A stretch of 64,000 nt of DNA from the NCBI GenBank assembly GCA_033557465.1, contig JAWIIG010000039.1:1116001-1180000 (forward strand), in the 5' to 3' direction. The translations under genes were made by a program, and so were the position numbers. A model generated the notes under the pieces. That model ran no database searches. It was not told the DNA's origin and saw only the letters and a program-made list of their open reading frames with translations. Shown one piece after another: positions 11,144 through 22,258 of the stretch. The DNA comes from Ichthyophis bannanicus. Lineage: Eukaryota > Chordata > Amphibia > Gymnophiona > Ichthyophiidae. The first letter of the stretch is position 1; the number at the start of each line of letters is the position of its first letter.

Positions 11144-11549
11144 TTGTTCATTCTGGCCAGGTGGTCAATACACCCCCACTGTCATCACCTTCCCCTGTTT
11201 AAATGGAATTTCAATCCATAGAGATTCTACTGTGTATTTTGTTCCTGCAAAACTTTAATCTTGTGTGACACAATGCCCTCTTTAACACAGAGTGCAACCC
11301 CTCCACCAATTTGATCTACTCTGTCATTGTGAAATAGTTTGTACCCAGGTGTCACATTGTTCCACTGGTTGTCCTCCTTCCACCATGTCTCTGAGATACT
11401 AATCGTATCTAACCTCTCATTTAGTGCTATATATTTTAACTACCCCACTTTTTTTTTTAGACTTCTAGCATCTGACCTAGACAGTGAGTCTCTTTAGGCT
11501 GGCATTTGTAGTGACTATCACTCAATCCCGTGCTTCCAGAGGCATCCCA

Positions 11550-12456
11550 ATGGTGAGATTGAAACCACCATGGGAACTGATCCTGGATTTCTGGGGAAGA
11601 GGAAGGGACTAGTTGAACATCTGAGAGTCAGCAAATGCCTCTGCAGTGGGGCGTATCTGTGCTTTGTCTCAAGGATCTAGCTCCAGAGTTGATGCCATGA
11701 ACCCTAAGAGTCGAAGGTAGTTACAGGCTTGAGCAGCAGGCTGTACTCAAAAGTCTTGTGTTGGTGACCTCTCTAGTGTGACAAAGACCAGCCCAGGAGA
11801 GTGTTCAATTGAGCACCAAGATACTTCAAATTCTCAGAGGGATTCAGGCTGCTTTTTGGGATGACTAATCATTAAATCCAGCCAATTTACCCACCAAATC
11901 ACCAGGGCTGTATCTTCTCTGGATCTCTCCAGAGAGTCAGACCAAATCAGCTGGTCTTCCAGGTACAGGTAAAATTGGATCTCTTGCTTGACTAGGAACG
12001 CTGCCACCACAAGAAGAGAAGGTGTGAGGCACTGTAATCAAGTCAAAAGGCAGAATATGAAATGGAAAGTGGTGGTCCAAGGTGTAAAAGTGAAGAAATT
12101 GCTGGTGTTGCTCACAGATGGCACTATGAAAGTACACTTTGCAAAGATCTAGGAAGGTAAGGAATTCCCCTTGCAGAACAAATACAATGACTGATCTGAT
12201 GGTCAACATGCAGAAATGGGAGACTCAGTTTGGCAATGACTGCTTTCAGGTCCAGAACAGATTGGTAGGAACCTCCCTTCCTGGGCACCATGACATAGAT
12301 GGAATAATGCCCCTGACCCTGTTCTGCAGAGGACATGGGTGGAATATCCTGCAACTGCAGGAGGCACTGTAGAGTTTCTTCGACTGCTACCTGTTTGAGT
12401 TGGGCACCATACGGAGACTCTAAAAAGGCAGCCCTTAAAGACTCTTCAAACTTCAA
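11550..12456 (-). pseudogene. DIRS-type reverse transcriptase remnant of the old element
   Basis: The minus strand shows a degenerate RT: VEETLQCLLQLQDIPP, then YSIYVMVPRKGGSYQSVLDL (compare SRYFLVPKRAGGLRPILDL in E4), a frameshift, then FLTFLDLCKVYFHSAI (compare FLDLKDAYTHILI) and LPFDLITVPHTFSSC (compare LPFGLTSAPRVFTK). The palm YLDD is replaced by a sequence reading PGRPADLV. Order and spacing match the DIRS pol in E4, and it belongs with the recombinase remnant at 2,040-2,790. Stops and substitutions at key positions make it non-functional. Confidence 0.6.
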
Positions 12457-14160
12457 TGCATATTCCTAACTCAGAACCTCTACAACCCATTGGTCTGATG
12501 TGATATGGGTCCACTCTAAGAGAAACATAAAAAGCCATCATCAATCGGCTGTACCTCGGAAAGGACCCAGTAGATATCATAGCAGTCCTGAGATTGCTAA
12601 AGAGTTCTAAAAGCACTTCCCCTTCTTGTGTCTAGGTCCATAGCAGGAACAGGTCCTACCTGGACTCTTAGCAGTCCAAGGGCATTTCCAAGCTCCAAGC
12701 AAAGCCCTTAAAGAGGCAGATCTAGTGTCTCTGGGCGCTGAGGGTCTGTCTTCCCAAGGTCTTTCACCAACTTATCAAGACCTCCCCAAAGTGCAACCTG
12801 CCATTGAAGAGGAGCTTCTTCAGTCACAACTTGGAGGCCACATCAGCTGACCAACTGTGAAACCAGAGCCTCCACAAAGCTACAACTACTGCTGCCTTGA
12901 ACTTGGAAGAGATCATCATTTAGTCATAGAGGGCATGTAAGAAGCTCCAGACTGCAATCTGGCAGTCTCTTGACTCTCCAGCAGCTGATGAATCCATGCA
13001 AGAGCACTCTGGCTACCAGATCCACATACAAACCATATGGGAACCCAAGGCCGAGGCCACAAAGGCATTTTTAAGGAGGTTCTCTACCTTCCTATCATGA
13101 GGCTCCTTGAGTGCAGTGCCCCTTTCCATTGAATAGTCATATGCTTGGTCACCACTGTGATGAGGGGACCCAAAAAACTGATACCACTTGCCCTAGAACA
13201 GGGGATATAACTGAGAAAGAACCTTAGGGCCCTCTGGATTCTTCCACTGGGAGACCAGGAACTGCATCTGGGGTCAGGCAAAGAAAAGAAGCCAGAAGCA
13301 CATCTGATACTTTCTAAGGTAAGGTCTGTCTCAGACACTGTCACAGGGGTAAGCTCCACAATTTATAATATCACCATAACATCCTGAATCAGCACTGAAA
13401 GGTCCTCTCTGTTCAAAAGACAGATCACAGAAGGCTCCTTGCCCTCCAAAGTGGAAGCTTCCCTTTCTCCTCAGACTCATCTTCTAGAGAAAATGAGCCC
13501 TCTTCAGAATCCCAATCCAACTTTTTTAGGGAATTTAGTTGAGCACCCAGAGGAACTCACAAGCAAAGGAGCAAAATGGAATCATCTAATCACTTTACCA
13601 GCTGTGACAGAACCACCCAAGGGCACAGGGTCACTTGTAGGGAAGGCCTGGATCTCATACCCCTGCAAAAGCAGTTGTTAAGCAGCAAGAAAGGACTGAA
13701 AACAGCTTGTGAGCTATTTCAGCAGCTGAAAACCAGCAGAGAGAGAGCACTGGGGCCTGAGGGGAGCTCCTGACCAGAACCTGTGGCCTCCTGACCAGAA
13801 CCTGTGTCCCTCTGCATAGACGCCTCACAGACTGACGGGTATGGAGGGCTCAGAGGAGACACTAGAATCGGAATCGGGCCCCAGGTTCCACATGGGGGGA
13901 TCCTGACAATGTTGAAGAAAATCATGTTCAGGGCATCCCCATCACACAGAAGGCAAAAAGAGCCTGCCACGGAGCTGGCCCATCAAAAGCCACATGTGAC
14001 ACAATGCTGACATGCTTGCAAGGCTCCAGGCAGAAAAGAAAAAAGAATTGCCAAAACGAATGGCACAGGCTGTAAAAGAAAGAACTGCTGAATAAAATGG
14101 AATAGGCTGTGGTGAAAAGGGTGACCCAATAAGGGAATCCTAACACCAGTAGAGGAAACC
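12457..14160 (-). pseudogene. Gag-like remnant of the old DIRS-type element
   Basis: Minus-strand fragments lie immediately upstream of the RT remnant, where gag sits in DIRS elements. Readable pieces include FVASALGSHMVCMW and a region comparable in position to the capsid-like part of E2 gag. No frame stays open beyond about 90 codons, and I see no clear zinc-finger cysteines. The assignment rests mainly on position and is weak. Confidence 0.35.
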
Positions 14161-14321
14161 TGAACACGGCTTTCCCAGCCCCCTACAGGAGCCTAGGAGA
14201 CCTTGCTGCCTGAAAAAAAAAATAAAGCCTGACTTTTTTCTTTTTCTAAATTTAAAACTGTTTTATTAAAAACAGTATGGAGAGCCAAATACAGCCTAAT
14301 ATAAATGAATGAGCAAAGAAA
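14161..14321. other. Short unassigned segment left of DIRS E1
   Basis: AT-rich sequence between the old gag remnant and E1. It probably belongs to the 5' part of the old DIRS-type element. E1 ends in A-rich flanks on both sides (CAAAGAAA on the left, AAGAATTT on the right). Nothing coding is seen. Confidence 0.4.
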
Positions 14322-14586
14322 GCGTAGTTACTCAGCTGTAACAGGTGATCTCCGGGAACAGCAGGAATTTAGTCTTCACATATGGGTATCGTCAGAACCG
14401 ACGGAGCCTGCGCGGGAACGCTCCCCAGCGTCTAATAGGAACGCTTTTGGGGGCATCCCTCAGCACATGCGGGCTTCCTTCCCTCCTTTTCAACTATCCC
14501 TCTTCAGTTAAGTTTGTAGCTGAGTGAAAGGATAGAGGGAGAGAGGAAAGAGACAGAGAGATAGAGAGACAACTCCTAGGGGGTGG

Positions 14587-14697
14587 GTTGTGAAGACTAA
14601 ATTCCTGCTGTTTTCAGAGATCACCTGTTACAGGTGAGTAACTATGCTATCTCCAGGAACAAGCAGGAATGTAGTCTTCACATATGGGGACTCCCTA
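14587..14697. repeat. Internal complementary region of DIRS E1
   Basis: The first half is the reverse complement of the left terminus (GATCACCTGTTACAGGTGAG at its centre). The second half, from TATCTCCAGGAACAAGCAGG on, is the reverse complement of the right terminus. The join between GTAACTATGC and TATCTCC fixes both outer ends of the element to the base. It lies between the recombinase gene and the 3' inverted terminus, the classical DIRS arrangement. Confidence 0.85.
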
Positions 14698-14808
14698 GCT
14701 AAAGATGCCAGGGAGATAGCCCCAGGAAGCTGCCAACCAAGTAAGGTGGTCCATGCTTCCTCCCATGGATCTCTGGCATCCCACCAGGGTTGGTGGGTAG
14801 GAGCTGAG

Positions 14809-15860
14809 TTAGGTCTGGAAGAGATTTTGAAGAAAAGCTTGGCCAAAGAAGGCATCCCGACGGGGGGCTTTATCTAGGCAGTAGTGGGCTGTAAAGGTGT
14901 GCACCGAAGCCCAGGTGGCTGCTTGACAAATGTCATCAATAGACACAGAGTGAAGGTTAGCCATACAGGCTGCCATGGCTCTCACATTATGAGCTGTGAC
15001 ATGGCCTTGAAGAGGAAGACTCTTACTCTCATAAGCAAAGGATATGCATTGTGCAATCCATTTTGACAGAGTTCTCTTGGAGACTGGAAGTCCCAAATGA
15101 CCAGAATCAAAAGCAATAAAAAGTTGAGAAGACTTTCTATGTTGCTGTGTTCTTTGTAGGTAAAAAGCCAAGACTCTTTTACAATCCAAAGTATGAAGGC
15201 TCCTTTCTGCATTAGAGGCATGAAGTCTCGGAAAGAATACAGGAAGATAAATTGATTGATTTAAATGAAAAGGTGAAACTACCTTTGGCATAAAGTGTGG
15301 ATGAGTTCCAAGAACAATCTTATCATGGTGAAAGCTAGTATAAGGAGGATCAGCCACTAAAGCTTGCAATTCACTAATGTGACGTGCGGAGGAGATTGCA
15401 ATTAGGAAGATGACCTTCCAAGACAAAAGCTTTAGGGTTGTAGTGGCTAAAGGTTCAAAAAGTGGTTTCATGAGCTGCCCGAGAACTAGGTTTAAATCCC
15501 ATGCCACTGGTGGTGGCCTGATGGGATGCTTTGTTAATAGAAGACCTCTCATAAATCTTGTTATGAGTGGATAAGAGGAAATTGGTTGTCCATTTAGAGG
15601 CTTATAGGAAGCTGCAATTGCACTAAGATGGACTCTTACTGAATTGGTCTTTAGACCAGAATTTGATAAATGAAGTAGATACTCTAGTATCGATTCCAAT
15701 AGTAAAACGTTTCCACTTAAAGGCGTAAGAGCATCTTGCGGAAGGTTTTCTAGAAGCCTGAAGGATATCCTTTACCTGTTGGGAAAGGTTAAGATCCTGA
15801 AGGTCTAAGCTTTCAGCAACCAGGCCCTGAGATGCAGGGACTGGGGATTCGGGTGCCATA
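14809..15860 (-). pseudogene. DIRS tyrosine recombinase, E1
   Basis: A 296-codon open frame (14,809-15,699), plus an N-terminal part in another frame up to about 15,860, encodes a DIRS tyrosine recombinase that would integrate the circular DNA by strand exchange. The core-binding helices (LEYLLHLSNSGLKTNSVRVH) are followed by the catalytic domain. The first catalytic box reads SARHISELQAL where E4 has SARRVSELQAV, so the Arg just before I/V-S-E-L is His. The H-x-x-R box (AHNVRAMAA) and the C-terminal HTFTAHYCLD with the Tyr nucleophile are present. The first-Arg loss plus the N-terminal frameshift argue that it is inactive. Confidence 0.85.
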
Positions 15861-17628
15861 GCATCCCGTTCTCTTGGGAGAGGAGATCTGGAGCACAGCT
15901 TAACTCCAGAGGTGCAGCTTGAGAGAGATGTAGAAGCAGGGGATACCACTTTTGGCGTGGCCACCATGGCGCTGTGAGGATCATACGACCTCTGTCTCTC
16001 TGAAGCTTGAAGAGTGATTTGGGGATGAGGGGAATGGGTGGGAAGGCATAGAGGAGGTCATGACCCCAGTGAAGAAGGAAGGCGTCCCTTGCCTGGCAAT
16101 TTTGAGCCAAAATCCTGGAACAGAACCAGGGAAGTTTGGCATTCAGAGGACTTGCAAATAGGTCTATGTCCTGGGTTCCCCAGATCTGAAATATCTTGGC
16201 CACCTGGTCTAGGTGGGGAGACCATTCATGAGACAGCAGTACTCGGCTGACTTTGTCTGCCCAAAGGTTTTGAATGCCTGGAAGATATACCACGAGAAGG
16301 TGAATTTGATGCTCTCTGGCGATGGCCCATAGTCATAAAGCTTCGTTGCATAACAACAGAGAGCCTATTCCGCCCTGCTTGTTCACGTAGAACATAGCTA
16401 CTTAATTGTCTGTTTGGACTAGGACTGTCTTGTAGCTGAGCTGGGCATGGAATACTCGATAGATAGATTGCTCTGAGTTCCAGGAGGTTTATGTGAAGAC
16501 AAGCCTCCTGTGGAGTCCAGGTACCCTGGGTAGAGAGGTGATGCAGGTGTGCTCCCCATCCCACCTGTGATGCATCTGTCGTTAGGGTGGCTTGGAATAG
16601 GGGTTGCTGGAAAGGAGACCCCACTAGAAGATTTTCCAGTGATTGCCACCATTGTAGGGACAAGATCAGTCGTTGTGAGTTTGATATCTTGTCCGACAGA
16701 CATCCTGTGGCCTGTGTCCACTGTGTGGATAGGGTCCACTGGGCTGCTCACATATGAAGGCGAGCGTAGGGAACCACACGAACCATGGATGCCATATGTC
16801 CCAATAGTTGTAGTAGTTCTCGAGCAGTTAGGGAGGACTTTCACCGCTGCTTGAGAAGCTAGCTGTATTATACGAAGATAGCGGGGTTGTGGGAGAAAAG
16901 TCCTTGACTGTCTGGTATCTAGACAAGCTCCTATGAACTCTACGGACTGAGACGGAGCAAGTTGGGATTTTTGGAGGTTTATGACCAATCCCAAGTATTG
17001 AAAGATTCGCATTGTACGAGACAGTGCAGATCTGGCTTTTGGAACCATGGGGGATCGAATGAGCCAGTCCAAGTAAGGGAAGATGAATATCCCCAGGGTT
17101 TGCAGAAATGCAGTTACTACTGCCATGCATTTCGTGAATACTCTTGGTGCCGAAGCCAGACCAAAGGGAAGAACCCTGTACTGGAAATGTTTTCCCTTGA
17201 AAAGGAATCATAAGAATTTCCTGTGATCTGGTTGATAGATCTAGAGAATATAGCCAATCCTGACTTTGAATGTATGGCAGAAGAGTTCCCAGAGAAATCA
17301 TTTTGAACTTTTCTCGGAACAGATATTTGTTCAATTCTCTGAGGTCTAGAATGGATCTGTGTCCTCCTGTTTTCTTTGGAATAAGAAAATAGGGGGAGAA
17401 GAACCCTGCACCCTGCTGAAGAATGGGCACCTCCTCTACTGCTCCTTGAGCAAGGAGTGTTGAGACCTCTTGATACAGTAGATTGCCTGTAGAGGTTTGG
17501 GAATTGAACTGTCTTAAGACTGTAGGAGGGGGCGTGCTGTAGAAAATGAAGCTTGTACCCCTCTCCCACAATGGACAAGAGTCCAGTTTTCTGTTGTTAT
17601 TTGGTGCCATTTGTTGGCAAAATGACAC
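15805..17628 (-). pseudogene. DIRS reverse transcriptase-RNase H, E1
   Basis: Four overlapping minus-strand frames together cover RT and RNase H. Visible RT blocks are FFSPYFLIPKKTGGHRSILDL, LYSLDLS and FIFPYLDWLIRSP; the palm motif has lost one aspartate (YLDW instead of YLDDW in E4 and E5). RNase H follows with TTDASQVGWGAH (first Asp) and LLELRAI (Glu). The C-terminal region with PLVPKTLF-like FPPIPLIPKSLFKLQRDR leads to the recombinase. At least three frameshifts separate the blocks. The enzyme would have copied DIRS RNA to DNA and removed the RNA. Confidence 0.85.
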
Positions 17629-17689
17629 AACCTGCCTGGAATGTTTAGGGGTTCTGGCCCCTTCAGAGGCAGGAATGCTAAGTTCTCTA

Positions 17690-19376
17690 TGAAGGAGTCA
17701 AAGCCCTTGAGGGGGCTGGGCCTGTGGAGCTGGTGTAGATTTTGACAATCTGTCTAAAGTGAGATTGTCAGTATCTTTCTCATTAGCCTTCTCCTGCCAA
17801 TTCTTGCCAAAGAGGTTTTCTCCTGTGCAAGGAATGTTTCCCAATTTATCCTGTACCCAAATCTCTAAGTCTGATGCCTGAAGCCAGGCAATCCGACATG
17901 CACCAATGGCAATAGCAGAGGTTGTGCTGATGCATTCAAAGCAGTCAAAGGCTGCACGGTTTACAAACTTGGAGACATCTTGAGCATGCTTGACCAGAGT
18001 GAGAAAGTCCTGTCATTTGTCCTCAGGGAGAAGGGGGCTCATAAGCTCCAAATCTCCTGTGACCTCTTTGAGGAACATTCCCATATATAAAATATATGAG
18101 CTGATCCTAGCCGAAAGCATGGAAGCCTGAAAAGTTTGATGCCCAAAAACGTCAAGAGTCCTGCATTCACGACCTGGAGGATTGGATGCATGTCTCTTTG
18201 CACTTTTCATCCAAAGCACGGCTGACTCCACTACCATTCAATGGTGTGGCAGCTGAGTCTTTTGAAAACCAGGACATGGTGGAACTCGATACATGGTATC
18301 GAGTCTCCTAGAATGAGGAGATGTGGTCAAAGGTGTCTCCCACATTCTGAGCATCAAATCATGAAGAATTTCATGAATGGGCAGAGTGGCTGCTTCCTTG
18401 GGAGCCTTAGGGTATTTGAGAATTTCCAATTCCTTTGCTCTAGGTTCTTTTTCAGGAGCTACCGTGATTGAAAGGCCTCGGGCCACATCACAAATAAAAT
18501 CCGGAAAAGACATGTCCTCCGGAGGAGACATTCTGCGTTGGGGAGAAGAGGAGTCTTCCGGGAGAAACACTCTGGTACCGGAAGAATTATCAGAGTCATC
18601 GGAATTGGATGATTCGAAGTATCTCTGATCCCAATGTTCATGCAAAGCACGGTCTCGATATCAATTGAAGTCTGTACCGAATTGGTCCGGTACTGATCTG
18701 TTGATGCCAGAAAAAGTCTGCATGGGAAGGATTCCCACCAGGACTGGTACTGTCGGTGCTGGTAACGGTATCTGTACCGGTGCTGGTACCGGCATCGGTA
18801 CTGGTGCCCGTTGAACCACTGGTGTCAAAGGTACCGCAGATGTAAGGAGAGCTGCAAGACTGCATTCGATAGCGAGGAATCTCTGGTCTATTGACGCTGC
18901 CGATGCCTGGGTATCGGTACCGGTAGAAGCATCTGGAACCCCTGAGCATGGCACCACTAGTTCTGCCGAGGTCGAAGCCTTGAAAACATCCTGGAACCTT
19001 GCTAATGCTTTGGAGGCCGAAGCCTCCCACCGGGGCTGTTTTGCCAGTGTAGTTTCCTCAAGGGCAATGCCAATGGCCTCTTGATGCTTTGAAGGAGAGC
19101 TAACCTTTGAGTACCGGCTTTTTTGTTTAGTTACCTGAGATCCATGGGAAGAAGACGAGGCTCTTGAAGACGTCGATGCAATGGACCTGGTATCCGAAGA
19201 AAAGAGGGTACAGAGCTTTGCAGCTCGGTTCTTTTTTAGTCATCCTCAGATGGAGAATGGTCAGATGGAGAATGGTCAGAGCCTAAACATTTTAGACACC
19301 AGTCATGAGTGTCGGTGACGGAGATTGTACCGCCACATTTAGTACATTTTTTAAAACCACTAGCTGGTTTTTCCAT
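17690..19376 (-). pseudogene. DIRS gag-like protein, E1
   Basis: The start Met (19,374-19,376) precedes a zinc-finger-like N-terminus (FKKCTKCGG, then THDWCLKCLG: C-x2-C, H, C-x2-C). A short in-place duplication (SDHSPSDHSPS) and a stop follow. The middle is a low-complexity Pro/Val/Thr/Ser region whose DNA is packed with GGTACC palindromes. The C-terminal capsid-like half (PHH...VVESAVLWMKSAKRH, SNPPGRECRTLDVFGHQTF) is split over several frames. It corresponds block by block to the open 604-residue gag of E2. Structural/nucleic-acid-binding role by position; non-functional here. Confidence 0.75.
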
Positions 19377-19760
19377 CTTTTGGGAAAAAAATGGGGCCTA
19401 ATGCCCAAAATGGCGCCTAGCACCAAAAGAAAAAGTTTCTGAAAAGAAACAGTTCAAAAATATATATTTTTTTTTTTTTAAAAGAAGAAAGAAAGAACCG
19501 GTGGTACCAGTAGGCGCGACCACAAGAAAACAAGTTTAAAGAAGACATTTTCTGCGGTGACAGGGAATGTGTCCTGTCGGCTCCGTGGAAAATGAAGACC
19601 TGAAGAGGGACAGTTGGAAAGGTAGGAAGGCAGCGCGCATGTGCTGAGGGATGCTCCCAAAAGCGTTCCTATTGGACGCTGGAAGCGTTCCCGCGCAGGC
19701 TCTGTTGGTACCGATGATACCCATATGTGAAGACTACATTCCTGCTTCTTCCTGGAGATA

Positions 19761-20199
19761 AAGAATTTAGAATTTTTTTAAAAAAATACAGAAAATGCTC
19801 AGCAAGCAAATAAAGGACAGCAAGAGGGAAGTGGGGCTTGGTCCCAACTTACTACCCCCTCAGGGGCCTAGTAGAGTTCTCCTGTCTGCTCTCTCGTCCA
19901 CCAGTGCTGCAATCTGTGGGTATCAGTGCTGGACACAGGGCCAGCTCAAGGAAATATGTGTCTCTCTGAGCTCCAAGCAAGGTTGGGGCTACAGGTCTCT
20001 GTCTCACAGGCCACAAAACTATGATCTGGGTCAAAGAAGGCAGGCCAACCTGTATTGCTGCACCATTTTAAACAGCTTGTCACTTAGTGGAGTAGGGTTG
20101 CCATCTGGCTCCAGATGCACCTGACAAACTATCTAGTCCTGGGTTTACCCCACTGCATTCAGGGATATGTAGTTCTGATTTCTCTACTGCATCAAGTTT
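19761..20199. other. Unassigned segment right of DIRS E1, includes half of a distant inverted repeat
   Basis: No gene is recognised. Positions 20,094-20,150 (TTGCCATCTGGCTCCAG... through TCCTGGGTTTACCCCA) recur inverted at about 36,995-37,070 on the far side of the two CR1 copies. The segment is therefore probably part of the old DIRS-type element or of another repeat split by the CR1 insertions. Confidence 0.4.
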
Positions 20200-20229
20200 G
20201 GTTATTGTTGAAAACTACTATCTTGGAAG

Positions 20230-20915
20230 CCCAGACCAGCTGTATTCCATGTTTTAAGAAAAGTGGAAGGAAGTCCAAAAAACTGCCAGCATGGTTTAAA
20301 GGTGAGGTCAGAGAGGCTGTTGTTGCCAAAAAAGCATCTTTCAGAAAGCGGAAAAAAGAGCCAAACGACGAAACCTGGAAACAGCACAAGCACTGGCAAG
20401 TCAAATGCAAGGCATTGATAAGGCAGGCAAAGGGAGAATTTGAGAAGAAGCTTGCCGCGGAAGCAAAAATGCAAAATAAAGACTTTTTCAAGTACATTCA
20501 TAGCAAAAAATCCTGTGAGAGAGTCAGTTGGTCCATTAGATGATAAAGGAGTTAGAGGGGCACTAAGAGGCGACAAGGCGATAGCAGAGAGACTGAATGA
20601 ATTCTTTGCTTCAGTATTTACTGAGGAAGATGTAGGGATGTTACCCATGACTGAAGTGGTATTTAAAGGTGCGGAAGAACTGAAGGAAATATTGATACAT
20701 CGGGAGATGTATTACAACTATTAGATAAACTGAAGAGTAGCAAATCACCTGGGCCAGATGGTATACATCCAAGGGTGTTGAAAGAACTGAAATATGAGAT
20801 TGCAGACCTGCTATTTAGTAATCTGTGAACTATCATTAAAATCATCTCTAATACCTGAAGATTGGAGGATCGCCAATGTAACACCAATTTTTAAAAAGGG
20901 TTCCAGGGGTAATCC
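20230..20915 (+). pseudogene. CR1 RT, N-terminal part (copy 1)
   Basis: This contains the linker (KKLPAWFKGEVREAVVAKKA, then RQAKGEFEKKLAAEAKMQNK), the GDKAIAERLNEFFASVFTEE block with MTEVVFKGAEELKEI, and then SSLIPEDWRIANVTPIFKKG of the RT fingers. Frameshifts lie near 20,510 and 20,700-20,815. The frame breaks off at 20,915 where the L2-like LINE was inserted, between FKKGSRG and NYRPLSLTS of the uninterrupted protein. Confidence 0.85.
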
Positions 20916-21978
20916 AGGCCAGGAATCCTCAGAACCATTCCTACAGTCTCAAGGTGTACCACAAGGATCTTCACTATTGGCGTTAATGTTCAATATTTAT
21001 ATGCAGCCGATATGCGAATTGATCAGATCCTTCAACGTACAATGCTTGGCATACGCTGATGACATCCTCATATACATGCCGTTCAAAACTGACCAACCAG
21101 TGTTTACTCCAATAATCAACTGCTTCGGAGCAGTAGCTGAATGGCTGCTGACTCAAAACCTAAGAATAAATCATAGCAAAACTGATGTTCTATTTGTCAC
21201 AAGGAATCTTAAGTTCGTACCTCCTCCGTCGCTGCTGGTCAACAACATAGAACTGACGTCCAAACCCACGATCCGATACCTCGGCATAACATTAGATCAA
21301 CACCTGGATATGACAATGCATGTGAAGAATGTGACAAAGAATATATATCATAAGATCAGAACACTACGCCACCTCCGTCCACTACTGGACTATACTGATT
21401 ACCGATCAACCTTCCAGGCACTAGTCCTCCCACATCTAGATTTTGCAAACATCATCCTCCACGGGCTCTCTCAATCAACCTTAAATCCACTTCGTCTGGC
21501 TATGAATACAGCTGCAAGAGTCCTCTCTGGATCACCAAGGTCTGCTCATATAACGCCTATCATGAAAGACCTACACTGGCTACCTCTACAAGCCAGACTC
21601 TCATATAAGTCACTAGTCTTGACCTTCAAAGCCATGAATATCTACCCACCAACACCAATCAGAAAACTAATCCACAACACCCCTGAAAATAGAAACAGAA
21701 GGACTACAACTATGAACACCTTAATAGTTCCCAAGATGATGACATCATGTACTAAAGCTACATCAAACAGAGCTTTTTCATTATTCGCACCCAGGAACTG
21801 GAATATACTTCCCCATGAAATCCGCGGCATCAAAAGCCTATTACAATTCCGCAAAGCCGTAAAGCATCACTTATTCACAAAATACTACCCAGAAGTGACC
21901 ATGGACACTCACACAGCCAACAGGCCTCCCACTCACACCAAACACCTTAGCACCTTTATCCAACCTGAAAATGGTTAG
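20916..21978 (+). CDS. L2-like LINE reverse transcriptase, C-terminal part (open)
   Basis: About 354 codons are open. The sequence enters at the RT motif QGVPQGSSLLALMFNIYM, continues with CLAYADDILIYM (the YADD active-site box with both aspartates), LRINHSKTDVLFV and IRYLGITLDQHLDM (thumb side), then the L2-typical tail blocks LDFANIILHGLS, ARVLSGSPRSAHITPIMKDL, HWLPLQARLSYK and FRKAVKHHLFTKY. The N-terminal fingers and the endonuclease are missing through 5' truncation. The frame is by chance continuous with upstream CR1 codons from 20,794, giving a 394-codon chimera. It is not a working element, since it lacks the endonuclease and 5' end. Confidence 0.85.
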
Positions 21979-22258
21979 TTCCCACGATATTTCACTTTAC
22001 TACTATTGACCCATGCCACCCATGAATACACGTACAATATCCACTCGAGTTTAAATATGGTATATAATAAAAGCATATTCATAGTATAATGTTGACTGTA
22101 CATAGTTATCCCTGTTATTCCATGTTATATATTCCCTTGTTCTCTGTAAACTCGATGTTACCTGTACACATTGCAGTATATTTTGTTCAATGTACACCGC
22201 ACTGATTTTTAATAGCGCGGTATATAAGAGATGTTAAATAAATAAATAAATAAATAAA
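20916..22258 (+). mobile_element. L2-like LINE, 5'-truncated, inserted in CR1
   Basis: It is bounded by TAATCC at 20,910-20,915 and again at 22,259-22,264, a short target duplication that overlaps the (TAAA)n tail. Coding sequence runs to 21,978. After it come a roughly 200-bp 3' UTR, the hairpin ACCGCACTG...TAGCGCGGT (22,196-22,221), TATATAAG and a (TAAA)n tail, all features shared with the other L2-like tails in the window. Confidence 0.85.

Larger units (their letters stand above)
4495..11515 (-). mobile_element. CR1-clade LINE, minus strand, split by a hAT transposon
   Basis: The 3' end is at about 4,495, where the minus strand ends in the CR1-typical TATGGCATATCTTATGTTCTTA. The 3' coding end runs 4,560-4,831, is interrupted by the hAT at 4,832-8,950, and resumes at 8,951. 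The same stretch is continuous in the CR1 copy at 29.9-30.1 kb, which confirms the interruption. RT sequence runs to about 10,660 and endonuclease sequence to about 11,200. Many stops and frameshifts are present. The 5' boundary near 11,515 is approximate; beyond it the old DIRS pol resumes. Confidence 0.8.
14322..19760 (-). mobile_element. DIRS retrotransposon copy E1 (full-length layout, broken ORFs)
   Basis: The left inverted terminus begins GCGTAGTTACTC at 14,322 and the right one ends CCTGGAGATA at 19,760. Both carry the TCTTCACATATGGG-type block and the GCCTGCGCGGGAACGC block in inverted orientation. An internal complementary region at about 14,587-14,697 fuses the complements of both ends (GTAACTATGC joined to TATCTCCAGG). 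On the minus strand the order is terminus, gag, RT-RNase H, tyrosine recombinase, internal complementary region, terminus. It lies inside the old DIRS-type element. Frameshifts and lost catalytic residues make it inactive. Confidence 0.88.

Noticed and set aside
18700..18960. Regularly spaced GGTACC motifs considered as a CRISPR-like or satellite array
   Set aside because: They lie within the gag reading frame with irregular spacing and no unique spacers.
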